DNA from: Macrostomum hystrix
Lineage: Eukaryota > Platyhelminthes > Macrostomidae
NCBI GenBank assembly: GCA_950097015.1
Contig: CATNEN010000031.1
Coordinates: 1,426,001 to 1,490,000 of the forward strand
Length of the DNA: 64,000 nt
Direction: 5' to 3'
Under the pieces are notes generated by a model. That model was given only the letters and a program-made list of their open reading frames with translations, searched no databases and was not told the DNA's origin. Numbering within the stretch: the stretch's first letter is position 1; each line of letters opens with the position of its first letter. The translations under genes were made by a program, and so were the position numbers. Below are positions 37,601 to 44,878 of the stretch, piece after piece.

Positions 37601-40536
37601 ACAGAAGAGAGTAGATAACAGAAGAGAGGAGACAACAGAAGAGAGGAGACAACAGAAGAGAGGAGACAACAGAAGAGAGGAGACAACAGAAGAGAGGAGA
37701 CAACAGAAGAGAGGAGACAACAGAAGAGAGGAGACAACAGAAGAGAGGAGACAACAGAAGAGAGGAGACAACAGAAGAGAGGAGACAACAGAAAAGAGGA
37801 GACAACAGAAGAGAGGTGACAACAGAAGAGAGGAGACAACAGAAGAGAGGAGACAACAGAAGAGAGTAGATAACAGAAGAGAGGAGACAACAGAAGAGAG
37901 GAGACAACAGAAGAGAGGAGACAACAGAAGAGAGGAGACAACAGAAGAGAGGAGACAACAGAAGAGAGGAGACAACAGAAGAGAGGAGACAACAGAAGAG
38001 AGGTGACAACAGAAGAGAGGAGACAACAGAAGAGAGGTGACAACAGAAGAGAGTAGACAACAGAAGAGAGGAGACAACAGAAGAGAGGAGACAACAGAAG
38101 AGAGGAGACAACAGAAGAGAGTAGATAACAGAAGAGAGGAGACAACAGAAGAGAGGAGACAACAGAAGAGAGGAGACAACAGAAGAGAGGAGACAACAGA
38201 AGAGAGGTGACAACAGAAGAGAGGTGACAACAGAAGAGAGGAGACAACAGAAGAGAGGAGACAACAGAAGAGAGGAGACAACAGAAGAGAGGAGGCAACA
38301 GAAGAGAGGAGACAACAGAAGAGAGGTGACAACAGAAGAGAGGAGACAACAGAAGAGAGGAGACAACAGAAGAGAGGAGGCAACAGAAGAGAGGTGACAA
38401 CAGAAGAGAGGAGACAACAGAAGAGAGGAGACAACAGAAGAGAGGAGGCAACAGAAGAGAGGAGACAACAGAAGAGAGGTGACAACAGAAGAGAGGAGAC
38501 AACAGAAGAGAGGAGACAACAGAAGAGAGGAGGCAACAGAAGAGAGGAGACAACAGAAGAGAGGTGACAACAGAAGAGAGGAGACAACAGAAGAGAGGTG
38601 ACAACAGAAGAGAGGAGACAACAGAAGAGAGGAGACAACAGAAGAGAGGAGACAACAGAAGAGAGGAGACAACAGAAGAGAGGAGACAACAGAAGAGAGG
38701 AGACAACAGAAGAGAGGTGACAACAGAAGAGAGGTGACAACAGAAGAGAGGAGACAACAGAAGAGATGAGACAACAGAAGAGAGGAGACAACAGAAGAGA
38801 GGAGACAACAGAAGAGAGGAGACAACAGAAGAGAGGAGACAACAGAAGAGAGGAGACAACAGAAGAGAGGAGACAACAGAAGAGAGGAGACAACAGAAGA
38901 GAGGTGACAACAGAAGAGAGGAGACAACAGAAGAGAGGAGACAACAGAAGAGAGTAGATAACAGAAGAGAGGAGACAACAGAAGAGAGGAGACAACAGAA
39001 GAGAGGTGACAACAGAAGAGAGGAGACAACAGAAGAGAGGAGACAACAGAAGAGAGGAGACAACAGAAGAGAGGAGACAACAGAAGAGAGGTGACAACAG
39101 AAGAGAGGAGACAACAGAAGAGAGGAGACAACAGAAGAGAGTAGATAACAGAAGAGAGGAGACAACAGAAGAGAGGAGACAACAGAAGAGAGGTGACAAC
39201 AGAAGAGAGGAGACAACAGAAGAGAGGTGACAACAGAAGAGAGGAGACAACAGAAGAGAGGAGACAACAGAAGAGAGGAGACAACAGAAGAGAGGAGACA
39301 ACAGAAGAGAGGAGACAACAGAAGAGAGGAGACAACAGAAGAGAGGTGACAACAGAAGAGATTTGAGCTGAGAAAAGGAATGAAGTATAGAGTATAGTGC
39401 AGAGTATTGAAATATATATGTTTAGGAGAGACTGGTTAGGAAATGGCACACTAATAAGAGTGTCTCAGCATTCAACGCAACACTCAGGAGATTAGCGTGA
39501 CCCAGTTTTCATATCTGGAGAGGGAAACGCAGAGCAATCACTGAGAGTTATCCCACAGCGCGTCTTAGGAATGGGTCTTAGGAACCGAGAGCGTTAATAT
39601 CGGGATTTGAGATTTGGAAGGCTGCTTTCCACAAGATCCCAAGTAATCGATGATATGATTAATGGCGTAACAGGACATAGCCGAAGTTCAAGTGTCTAAG
39701 CTAAACATTTTCGCATTCTCATCAAGCATCCTCAGCAACAAAAAATTCCCAAAATCGCTTGAATTGCGCTTTGCAGAAGCAAGTGGCACAGCGCACAGCT
39801 GGGCCGCTCAGGCCGGATCAACGAATCAATTTGGTGAGCGATCGCCTGAATTCATGTTACAGTCAACTGAGGAATGGGCGGATAAGGTAGCTGCAGTCAG
39901 CTGAAGAATGGGCTGATGGAGTAGCTGCGGTCAGCTGAAGAATGGGCTGATGGAGTAGCTGCGGTCAGCTGAGGATTGGGCAGATGGAGTAGCTGCAGTC
40001 AGCTGAGGAATGGGCTGATGGAGTAGCTGCAGTCAGCTGAGGAATGGGCTGATGGAGTAGCTGCAGTCAGCTGAAGAATGGGCTGATGGAGTAGCTGCAG
40101 TCAGCTGAAGAATGGGCTGATGGAGTAGCTGCAGTCAGCTGAGGAATGGGCTGATGGAGTAGCTGCAGTCAGCTGAGGAATGGGCTGATGGAGTAGCTGC
40201 AGTCAGCTGAGGAATGGGCTGATGGAGTAGCTGCAGTCAGCTGAGGAATGGGCTGATGAAGTAGCTGCAGTCAGCTGAGGAATGGGCTGATGGAGTAGCT
40301 GCAGTCAGCTGAGGAATGGGCTGATGAAGTAGCTGCAGTCAGCTGAGGAATGGGCTGATGGAGTAGCTGCAGTCAGCTGAGGAATAGGCTGATGGAGTAG
40401 CTGCAGTCAGCTGAGGAATAGGCGGATAAGGTAGCTGCAGTCAGCTGAGGAATGGGTGGAATAATAGTGTTACATTTATCCTAGGAGAATATCTAAAATA
40501 TGACAAAAAACTTTTTTCGCAGTCAAAACACAAAAT

Positions 40537-40588
<52 letters not shown>

Positions 40589-41303
40589 GGTGCATGAGCA
40601 GACGTGACACTGCAGCCAGTGATTTCAGCAGCAGCTCCACTGTTGACACGGATTTCTTGTCCGAGGAACAGCGCGAATCGGTGCGCCAGTGGCTAGGTCC
40701 CGGCCAGCTGCTGCTCATCAGCGACGAACTGCGAGCCGAGAGAGGCGGTGAGACCGTGTTTCGGATGTGAAATCGTAGGCTAAGAAATATTAAAAAAGGT
40801 GTGTTTTAATTGTGTTGCCAGGCGATTTGCCCGACGATCAGCTAGTAGCTGGGGAGATTTTCCTCTCGCTGCGCTGGAGCTCGGATCCCAACGAAGGCGG
40901 CCTTCAGGTGACTCTGCGGCGATGCCGCTTGCTGAAGGAGGCCGCCGAAGAGCTGAGCGCCTGCTACTGCGAGTTGTCCCTGCTTGGTGGCTGTCGTGCG
41001 CGGCATCGAACCCGGACCCACCCGTTGAGCAGCCGCATCGAGGCGGACTTCTCGGAGACGCTGCACTTCGACAGTCAGCAGCTGGCCGAAGCAGCTCTGG
41101 AGACCGACGGCCTGGTGCTGCTGCAGGCGACTCTGTGGATTGGCAAGGCTGCGACTGCTACTAGCGGCGGCGAGATCAAAGGCCAGGCCTGGCGGCGACT
41201 CGGAGAGGCCGTCGTCTGTCTGGACGACTGGCCGGATGAAAATAGCACAGCTGGCCACTGCTCTGCTCAAGGCTGGTACAAACTGCTGGATATTCAGGCC
41301 TGA
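13312..41303 (+). CDS. Fife: Fife/Piccolo-RIM-like presynaptic active-zone scaffold
   Basis: This family organises the presynaptic active zone, tethering vesicles and calcium channels. Supported exons: 13312-13419 (tentative), 14510-14967, 16773-16983, 17294-17416, 17700-18941, 22668-22738 and 22839-? (frame uncertain), 25120-25509, 26353-26908, 27634-27725, 30124-30211, 30477-30714, 31590-31702, 32123-32972, 33093-33274, 34106-34275, 34700-34751, 39777-39833, 40523-40747, 40822-41303 (TGA). The last 13 total 3,495 nt in consistent phase. Domain order: RIM-type helix ([17 protein letters not shown]), zinc finger (CPLCGRNP...[13 protein letters not shown]), acidic repeats, coiled coil, PDZ, polyQ, C2A, C2B. 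The zinc finger and C2 domains look closest to Piccolo ([33 protein letters not shown]). The N-terminal helix and the SSGAWFHG after the zinc finger look RIM-like. That mix is why I prefer Fife to RIM proper. Introns hold almost all the repeats. Confidence 0.85.
13719..14443. mobile_element. Non-autonomous hAT (Charlie-like) MITE inside the SINE
   Basis: Terminal inverted repeats CAGGGGTCGGCAAACT (left) and AGTTTGCCGACCCTTG (right) are of the hAT-Charlie type, with the typical subterminal GGCCCGCAGGCCGG. The flanking octamers CTCTAATC and ATCTAACC agree at 6 of 8 positions, fitting the 8-bp hAT target duplication, and removing the element restores the SINE's tRNA head. The 725-bp interior has no transposase and is mostly a minisatellite. 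Confidence 0.85.
13803..14340. repeat. GAGACACAGGAGAGAT minisatellite inside the hAT MITE
   Basis: About 33 units of roughly 16 bp with a longer internal block (CACGGGCGAGAGGAGACTC...) occurring at least twice. It makes up most of the MITE interior, so the array either arose after insertion or is part of the mobile unit. Confidence 0.9.
14510..14967 (+). CDS. Fife: Fife-like exon with RIM-type N-terminal helix
   Basis: Acceptor TCACATCAG/TGT and donor CTGCG/GTGAGG (phase 2). The first two thirds is Asp/Ser-rich and disordered. The end, [20 protein letters not shown], matches the DLSHLTEEER helix at the start of vertebrate RIMs, which together with the zinc finger binds Rab3 and Munc13. A second possible acceptor 24 nt downstream (CAACAG/AAG) keeps the same phase. 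Confidence 0.75.
15030..15225. repeat. Degenerate minisatellite downstream of the helix exon
   Basis: Six or so units resembling TAGTCTACTCCTCTTCATCC, starting about 60 nt after the donor at 14967. Confidence 0.8.
15542..15866 (-). mobile_element. Full-length tRNA-derived SINE with target-site duplication
   Basis: On the minus strand it has box A TAGCCTAGTGGTTA, box B GGGTTCGATTCC, a body with CCTTTAGCAAGACACTTAAC, then the AGTCCATGGACTGAACAGC region and an (AAT)n-like 3' tail. The 10-bp direct repeat GGGCCATCTA lies at 15532-15541 and 15867-15876. This is the reference copy for the family in this window. Confidence 0.9.
16390..16690. repeat. 19-bp minisatellite upstream of the zinc-finger exon
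   Basis: Units of GATCATTGCTTGGAAGTTT with irregular spacing, ending about 80 nt before the acceptor at 16773. The preceding 15880-16390 is AT-rich intron with no feature seen. Confidence 0.9.
16773..17416 (+). CDS. Fife: Zinc-finger exons of the Fife-like gene
   Basis: Two exons, 16773-16983 and 17294-17416, meet in phase 0. Joined, they give CPLC, then CRDC, then CYDCGCFC, then [20 protein letters not shown]. These are the paired CxxC motifs of the RIM/Piccolo zinc finger: CPLC and EW-C--CQ-R recall Piccolo, SGAWF-G recalls RIM. The donor at 16983 (GACTCT/GTGTCA) is immediately followed by a minisatellite that repeats the same GTGTCACTCTG sequence. Confidence 0.85.
16984..17150. repeat. 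Donor-derived 20-21-bp minisatellite
   Basis: About eight decaying units of GGGGTGTCACTCTGCTAGAC type, beginning at the splice donor itself (GTGTCACTCTG). Confidence 0.85.
17700..17913. repeat. 21-bp tandem repeat, possibly coding
   Basis: Ten units beginning ATCCATGAGAACAGACAGCA. The same ATCCATGAGAACAGAC appears once more at 17925, downstream of the array, so the array seems derived from local exon sequence. Confidence 0.95.
17700..18941 (+). CDS. Fife: Large repeat-rich acidic exon of the Fife-like gene
   Basis: Open for 414 codons to a CACTGC/GTAAGT donor. The first 210 nt are ten 21-nt units encoding IHENRQQ; an acceptor before the first unit fits phase 0, but any unit could supply an in-phase CAG acceptor, so some units may be intronic. 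The middle (about 17930-18400) looks like ordinary coding sequence, for example [18 protein letters not shown]. From 18415 to 18880 hexanucleotide units encode about 155 residues of alternating Glu-Ala and Glu-Val, a strongly acidic low-complexity domain. No function is claimed for it. Confidence 0.6.
18415..18880. repeat. GGAAGC hexanucleotide repeat (coding)
   Basis: Variants GAAGCG, GAAGTG, GAAACG, GAGACG. All changes keep the frame and keep Glu at every second codon. A longer block of about 162 bp is repeated within it (compare 18560-18640 with 18700-18785). Confidence 0.9.
18942..20224. other. Intron segment with a second GACA tract
   Basis: A (GACA)n microsatellite at 19538-19680. A 22-nt stretch at 19128-19149, between AG and GT, could be a microexon but is unproven. 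No other gene or transposon is recognised here. Confidence 0.5.
20225..21070. repeat. 23-bp polypurine minisatellite
   Basis: About 36 units of GGAGAATTAAAAGAGGAGAG type with GGGG/GGAG and AATTAA/AATAAA variants. Almost pure purine on the plus strand except for the AATT step. It grades into a degenerate purine-rich tail to 21230. Confidence 0.95.
21240..21690. other. Intron, nothing recognised
   Basis: Unique intronic DNA between two arrays; no coding or mobile-element signature found. Confidence 0.5.
21690..22325. repeat. 30-bp minisatellite
   Basis: Twenty-one very regular units containing CAATCAGTTAGACAGGAACT, with variants at a few fixed positions (ACACC, ACGCA, GTTTGAC). Confidence 0.95.
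22668..22738 (+). CDS. Fife: Short exon, possibly part of a second zinc finger (frame uncertain)
   Basis: Very strong polypyrimidine acceptor (TTTCTCTCCTCAG) and an AAAAC/GTGAGA donor. In one frame it reads [17 protein letters not shown] and continues into the next exon as [15 protein letters not shown], Cys-rich like a Piccolo finger. In another it reads [15 protein letters not shown]. The second frame would need a 22-nt microexon at 19128-19149. Transcripts are required to choose. Confidence 0.45.
22839..22960 (+). CDS. Fife: Exon following the second Cys-rich segment (3' end unresolved)
   Basis: The acceptor CCCCCTTCTCTTAAG/TCT follows a long CT tract. The Cys-rich frame carries LCSECTQQ and runs to a TGA at 22999-23001. 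Possible donors are weak (TCTA/GTTGTT, CAGA/GTGTAC), so the end given is approximate. Confidence 0.35.
23367..25100. repeat. 24-bp minisatellite, 1.7 kb
   Basis: About 72 units of AATCCCAGCTAGAACACTAG plus GTAG, with C/G (TCCC/TCGC), AGAAC/AGGAC and ACACT/ACCCT variants. The unit length is a multiple of three, so it stays open on both strands (741 codons minus, 414 plus); neither is taken as a gene. It ends about 20 nt before the exon at 25120. The preceding 22961-23366 is intron without other features. Confidence 0.95.
25120..25509 (+). CDS. Fife: Coiled-coil and polyQ/His exon of the Fife-like gene
   Basis: 130 codons, phase 0 at both ends (AAG/GTATTT donor). The core, [20 protein letters not shown], is heptad-like and predicted coiled coil. 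It is flanked by Ser/Thr-rich sequence and two polyGln stretches separated by a Tyr/His run. Coiled coil between zinc finger and PDZ is usual in the active-zone scaffold families. Confidence 0.7.
25575..25978. repeat. 21-bp minisatellite with CCAATCAGAGA core
   Basis: About 19 units of CAGCCAATCAGAGACAGTCC plus T, starting about 50 nt after the donor at 25509. Two units have GAGGCAG in place of GAGACAG. Open on both strands as an artefact. Confidence 0.95.
25979..26030 (-). mobile_element. SINE tRNA-head fragment
   Basis: The reverse strand reads TAGCTTAGTGG, then GGTCGGGGGTTCGAA, the A and B boxes of the same SINE family. The body is missing; the fragment directly abuts the 21-bp array on its left. 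Confidence 0.75.
26353..26908 (+). CDS. Fife: Coiled-coil exon of the Fife-like gene
   Basis: Starts at AAACAG/CAG in phase 0 with the previous exon and ends GCG G/GTGAGG (phase 1). It encodes a predicted helix, [20 protein letters not shown], then Gly-rich and disordered sequence ending in [15 protein letters not shown]. The high GC and strong third-position GC contrast with the flanking intron and support coding. Confidence 0.75.
26931..27578. repeat. 37/38-bp minisatellite abutting a 5' splice site
   Basis: Seventeen units containing TGAATGATCAGCTGGGGGAG and GATGGGACTGGCAGTCCAC, with four or five G. It begins about 22 nt from the donor at 26908 and ends about 55 nt before the acceptor at 27634. 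Confidence 0.95.
27634..27725 (+). CDS. Fife: Short linker exon of the Fife-like gene
   Basis: Acceptor CCCGCAG/GT and donor GAAGCG/GTGAGT. It encodes a Tyr/Gly/Pro-rich linker ([17 protein letters not shown]). The entry phase matches 26908 and the exit phase matches 30124, which fixes the reading frame into the PDZ domain. Confidence 0.7.
27726..28394. other. Intron segment, possible alternative small exon
   Basis: A CTGTCTCTAT repeat of a few units at 27744-27790. A stretch at 28182-28211 between AAG and GTAATC is protein-like ([10 protein letters not shown]) but its phase does not fit the flanking exons. Nothing else recognised. Confidence 0.4.
28395..29935. repeat. 1.5-kb pure pyrimidine CTCTCTTCTCG array
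   Basis: Units of CTCGCTCTTCTCGCTCCTCT and CTCTCCTCTCATCTCGCTCC mixed in a higher-order pattern. Apart from the G of TCG and a rare A, the plus strand is all C and T. It yields long Ser/Leu ORFs on plus and Arg/Glu ORFs on minus, which I treat as artefacts. It sits in the intron just before the PDZ exons. Confidence 0.95.
30124..30714 (+). CDS. Fife: PDZ domain exons of the Fife-like gene
   Basis: Exons 30124-30211 and 30477-30714. The first supplies strand A ([11 protein letters not shown]), the second the carboxylate loop GYGVGLVI and the body ([23 protein letters not shown]). GDEV-EWNG matches the GDEVLEWNG of RIM and the VLEWNG of Piccolo. In RIM this domain binds ELKS/CAST and calcium-channel tails; whether the ligand is the same here is inference. 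The small intron between them is filled by a 31-bp array. Confidence 0.85.
30225..30470. repeat. 31-bp minisatellite filling the intron within the PDZ
   Basis: Eight units containing GAGTGACACCCTGGCTGTGT. It starts about 15 nt after the donor at 30211 and ends next to the acceptor at 30476. Confidence 0.95.
30727..31408. repeat. 18-bp minisatellite after the PDZ exon
   Basis: About 37 units of CAGTTCGTCGATTATTCT and TTTTTCT/TTTATTTT variants. The first unit overlaps the donor-proximal sequence GAGTTCGGTCGATC, so it probably grew from it. Confidence 0.95.
31590..31702 (+). CDS. Fife: PolyQ linker exon after the PDZ
   Basis: Completes the last PDZ Val codon, then PGSAVL, ten Gln, and [19 protein letters not shown]. 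The GTGAGA donor at 31702/31703 is chosen over GTGTGA two bases earlier because only it leaves the phase required by the next exon. Confidence 0.65.
31795..32092. repeat. 19-bp minisatellite
   Basis: About 16 units of TTCGATTCCTGGAATGTCC, ending 30 nt before the acceptor at 32122. Confidence 0.95.
32123..33274 (+). CDS. Fife: PolyQ region and C2A domain exons
   Basis: Exon 32123-32972 has a disordered, then very Gln-rich stretch (about 32400-32765) before C2A starts at [16 protein letters not shown]. Exon 33093-33274 completes it. Loop 1 has [13 protein letters not shown] and loop 3 has [13 protein letters not shown], so the Asp ligands expected for calcium binding are present at both loops. 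The loop-3 motif resembles Piccolo C2A, a known calcium sensor, more than RIM C2A, which lacks these ligands. Calcium binding is therefore predicted, not shown. Confidence 0.85.
33305..33835. repeat. 35-bp minisatellite with hairpin core
   Basis: Fifteen units containing CAGCTCCTGAGCTCGAATCC and CAGACTCTTGCA. AGCTCCTGAGCT in each unit is an interrupted palindrome. It starts 30 nt from the donor at 33274. Confidence 0.95.
33880..34040 (+). mobile_element. Diverged SINE 3' fragment containing the duplication breakpoint
   Basis: Matches the 3' half of the SINE (CCAGCATCAGCTGGG, AGTCCACAGACTGGACAGC, GCGCAATAGCTGCAGCTGTG) and ends in an AT-rich tail. The 10.9-kb duplication starts at 33966 inside it; the truncated partner is at 44879-44953. 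Confidence 0.75.
34106..34751 (+). CDS. Fife: C2A end and linker exons (first copy)
   Basis: Exon 34106-34275 ends the C2A domain with [13 protein letters not shown], closely matching DNTPRWYPL in Piccolo, then turns into a Ser/Arg/Gly linker. Exon 34700-34751 continues it ([17 protein letters not shown]). Both lie inside the 10.9-kb unit that is duplicated downstream. Confidence 0.8.
34285..34640. repeat. Pyrimidine-rich degenerate minisatellite (unit 1)
   Basis: Units of ATGACTCCAATCTTTTTCTT and GTCACTC variants filling the intron between 34275 and 34700. The second copy is at 45198-45552. Confidence 0.9.
34755..35584. other. Unique intron segment in the duplicated unit
   Basis: No coding or mobile-element signature; second copy at about 45668-46496. 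One of the homopolymer length differences between the copies lies near 34780. Confidence 0.5.
35585..36838. repeat. 21-bp minisatellite with 405-bp higher-order repeat (unit 1)
   Basis: Units of CTAGGGACTGGGTTAGAATG plus T, with marker variants (TATAAAATTTCTAGG, TCTAGCGACTGGGG, CTAGGGCCTGGGTTTG) that recur exactly every 405 bp. Second copy at 46497-47750. Confidence 0.95.
37155..39360. repeat. 17-bp GA-rich minisatellite, 2.2 kb (unit 1)
   Basis: About 130 units of ACAACAGAAGAGAGGAG. Because 17 is not a multiple of three, the three minus-strand frames are cyclic versions of one another and all stay open for over 700 codons of Leu/Ser/Cys; these are artefacts. Second copy at 48066-50272. Confidence 0.98.
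39777..41303 (+). CDS. Fife: C2B domain and C-terminus (first copy)
   Basis: Exons 39777-39833, 40523-40747 and 40822-41303 (stop TGA). The middle exon has a polyGln run, then [17 protein letters not shown]. The last exon is a whole C2B domain: GEIFLSLRW at the start, [12 protein letters not shown] and WYKLL at the end, as in Piccolo and RIM. No Asp ligands are seen in the loop positions ([18 protein letters not shown]), so this C2B should not bind calcium, like its relatives. The protein ends four residues after the domain (DIQA). Confidence 0.85.
39850..40455. repeat. 34-bp minisatellite (unit 1)
   Basis: About 17 units with GCTGATGGAGTAGCTGCAGT and CAGCTGAGGAATGG, starting near the donor at 39833. 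Second copy at 50761-51366. Confidence 0.95.
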
Positions 41304-41319
41304 CTAGCTGGGATAGGTC

Positions 41320-41612
41320 CAACAGGATGTGACAGGTCGGATATCTAACAGGTCGTATATCTAACAGGTCAGATATCTAACAGGTCGGATATCTAACAGT
41401 TTGAATATCTAAAAGGTCGGATATCTAACAGGTCGAATATCTAACAGGTCGAATATCTAACAGGTCGAATATCTAACAGGTCGAATATCTAACAGGTCGG
41501 ATATCTAACAGGTCGAATATCTAACAGGTCGAATATCTAACAGGTCGAATATCTAACAGGTCGAATATCTAACAGGTCGGATATCTAACAGGTCGAATAT
41601 CTAACAGGGTAG
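41320..41612. repeat. 16-bp minisatellite just after the Fife-like stop (unit 1)
   Basis: About 18 units of GAATATCTAACAGGTC beginning 20 nt after the stop codon, probably within the 3' UTR. Second copy at 52231-52523. The following 41613-42164 is AT-rich with no gene seen; an AATAAA occurs near 42120. Confidence 0.95.
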
Positions 41613-42164
41613 TGTTAGATCTTAGGTGGTACAAAATAATCGTGTCCAGCCGACTGTGCGCAGGCTTTATTTTGGAAAATGCCACTAATTTAGCCGATAA
41701 TTTTGCCTCTGACTACTGCTAGAAATTCTTCAAAGTTTCATTGCAAATAATTTGTAATGCATCACAAATTTCCAGTTCAATGAAGTATTTTTATAGAAGC
41801 TCATCCATCTTATGCACTAATTGCGTTATATAAATTATTTTTTTCTCGTTGTTTCATTCGCCCAGTACAACTCATATTAACTACTGCTCATATACTGCTC
41901 ATATAAACAGACAGAGCATTGTCAGATCACTATGCAACACTTATTAAGCTTCTTGTCGTTTTTTACCTGTGACTATGTTTTAAAAAATCGCTGTAACCTT
42001 TTGTTGAATATAATTAATTACGAGTTATTAAGATTCAGTTGCCCATTCTTCTGTTTCAAGACAATAGCTCAAGCTCGCTGTAATCTTTGTGAAAAATACA
42101 AAAAATTAGTTAAAAATTGAATAAAATTGTGTATGAAATTCTGCTTTCAGTCTACAAGTAGGTA

Positions 42165-44878
42165 GGAATCCTGCTTCGATTCTAGATAGGAATCCTGCTG
42201 CGATTCTAGATAGGAATCCTGCTTCGATTCTAGATAGGAATCCTGCTTCGATTCTAGATAGGAATCCTGCTGCGATGTTTTATTGGAATCCTGCTTCGAT
42301 TCTAGATAGGAATCCTGCTGCGATGTTTTATTGGAATCCTGCTTCGATTCTAGATAGGAATCCTGCTGCGATGTTTTATTGGAATCCTGCTGCGATTCTA
42401 GATAGGAATCCTGCTTCGATTCTATATTGGAATCCTGCTTCGATTCTAGATAGGAATCCTGCTGCGATGTTTTATTGGAATCCTGCTTCGATTTTATATA
42501 GGAATCCTGCTGCGATTCTAGATAGGAATCCTGCTTCGATTCTATATTGGAATCCTGCTTCGATTCTAGATAGGAATCCTGCTGCGATGTTTTATTGGAA
42601 TCCTGCTTCGATTTTATATAGGAATCCTGTTTCGATTCTAGATAGGAATCCTGCTTCGATTCTAGATAGGAATCCTGCTTCGATTCTAGATAGGAATCCT
42701 GCTTCGATTCTAGATAGGAATCCTGCTGCGATGTTTTATTGGAATCCTGTTTCGATGCTAGATAGGAATCCTGCTTCGATTCTAGATAGGAATCCTGTTT
42801 CGATTCTAGATAGGAATCCTGCTTCGATTCTAGATAGGAATCCTGCTTCGATTCTAGATAGGAATCCTGCTTCGATTCTAGATAGGAATCCTGCTGCGAT
42901 GTTTTATTGGAATCCTGTTTCGATGCTAGATAGGAATCCTGCTTCGATTCTAGATAGGAATCCTGCTTCGATTCTAGATAGGAATCCTGCTTCGATTCTA
43001 GATAGGAATCCTGCTTCGATTCTAGATAGGAATCCTGCTGCGATGTTTTATAGGAATCCTGCTTCGATTCTAGATAGGAATCCTGCTTCGATTCTAGATA
43101 GGAATCCTGCTGCGATGTTTTATAGGAATCCTGCTTCGATTCTAGATAGGAATCCTGCTGCGATGTTTTATTGGAATCCTGCTTCGATTTTATATAGGAA
43201 TCCTGCTTCGATTCTAGATAGGAATCCTGCTTCGATTCTAGATAGGAATCCTGCTTCGATTCTAGATAGGAATCCTGCTTCGATTCTAGATAGGAATCCT
43301 GCTGCGATGTTTTATTGGAATCCTGCTGCGATTCTAGATAGGAATCCTGCTTCGATTCTAGATAGGAATCCTGCTGCGATGTTTTATAGGAATCCTGCTT
43401 CGATTCTAGATAGGAATCCTGCTTCGATTCTAGATAGGAATCCTGCTGCGATGTTTTATAGGAATCCTGCTTCGATTCTAGATAGGAATCCTGCTTCGAT
43501 TCTAGATAGGAATCCTGCTTCGATGCTAGATAGGAATCCTGCTTCGATTCTAGATAGGAATCCTGCTTCGATTCTAGATAGGAATCCTGCTTCGATTCTA
43601 GATAGGAATCCTGCTGCGATGTTTTATTGGAATCCTGCTGCGATTCTAGATAGGAATCCTGCTTCGATTCTAGATAGGAATCCTGCTGCGATGTTTTATT
43701 GGAATCCTGCTTCGATTCTAGATAGGAATCCTGCTGCGATGTTTTATAGGAATCCTGCTTCGATTCTAGATAGGAATCCTGCTGCGATGTTTTATTGGAA
43801 TCCTGCTTCGATTTTATATAGGAATCCTGTTTCGATTCTAGATAGGAATCCTGCTTCGATTCTAGATAGGAATCCTGCTTCGATTCTAGATAGGAATCCT
43901 GCTGCGATGTTTTATTGGAATCCTGCTTCGATTTTATATAGGAATCCTGTTTCGATTCTAGATAGGAATCCTGCTTCGATTCTAGATAGGAATCCTGCTT
44001 CGATTCTAGATAGGAATCCTGCTTCGATTCTAGATAGGAATCCTGCTTCGATTCTAGATAGGAATCCTGCTGCGATGTTTTATTGGAATCCTGTTTCGAT
44101 GCTAGATAGGAATCCTGCTTCGATTCTAGATAGGAATCCTGCTTCGATTTTATATAGGAATCCTGTTTCGATTCTAGATATGAATCCTGCTTCGATTCTA
44201 GATAGGAATCCTGCTTCGATTCTAGATAGGAATCCTGCTTCGATTCTAGATAGGAATCCTGCTGCGATGTTTTATTGGAATCCTGCTTCGATTTTATATA
44301 GGAATCTTGTTTCGATTCTAGATAGGAATCCTGCTTCGATTCTAGATAGGAATCCTGCTTCGATTCTAGATAGGAATCCTGCTTCGATTCTAGATAGGAA
44401 TCCTGCTGCGATGTTTTATTGGAATCCTGTTTCGATGCTAGATAGGAATCCTGCTTCGATTCTAGATAGGAATCCTGCTTCGATTCTAGATAGGAATCCT
44501 GCTTCGATGCTAGATAGGAATCCTGCTTCGATTCTAGATAGGAATCCTGCTTCGATTCTAGATAGGAATCCTGCTTCGATTCTAGATAGGAATCCTGCTT
44601 CGATTCTAGATAGGAATCCTGCTGCGATGTTTTATAGGAATCCTGCTTCGATTCTAGATAGGAATCCTGCTGCGATTTTATATAGGAATCCTGCTTCGAT
44701 TCTAGATAGGAATCCTGCTGCGATGTTTTATTGGAATCCTGCTTCGATTCTAGATAGGAATCCTGCTGCGATTTTATATAGGAATCCTGCTGCGATTTTA
44801 TATAGGAATCCTGCTTCGATTCTAGATAGGAATCCTGCTGCGATGTTTTATTGGAATCCTGCTTCGATTCTTCGATTC
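42165..44878. repeat. 24-bp minisatellite (unit 1)
   Basis: About 113 units of GAATCCTGCTTCGATTCTAG plus ATAG, with marker types CTGCGATGTTTTATT, CTGTTTCGAT and TTTTATATAG. Truncated at 44870-44878 by the duplication junction. It keeps frames open on both strands for about 910 codons; not genes. Confidence 0.98.

Larger units (their letters stand above)
33966..44878. repeat. 10.9-kb tandem duplication, unit 1
   Basis: Begins inside a SINE fragment in the intron after 33274 and ends inside the 24-bp array. It contains five Fife-like exons and six minisatellites. The offset to unit 2 moves 10,913, 10,912, 10,911 and then back to 10,912. The steps are three one-base homopolymer changes, near 34780, 36970 and 41975. 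Confidence 0.95.

Noticed and set aside
37117-39449. Three overlapping minus-strand ORFs of 733-764 codons (and the copy at 48028-50360)
   Set aside because: Pure translation of the 17-bp array; all three frames give the same Leu/Ser/Cys repeat.
40842-41270. Minus-strand 142-codon ORF (and copy at 51753)
   Set aside because: Antisense shadow of the C2B exon.
13312-41303. Naming the scaffold RIM outright
   Set aside because: C2A loop residues, the zinc-finger start and the C2 endings match Piccolo better; only the N-terminal helix and SGAWF favour RIM.
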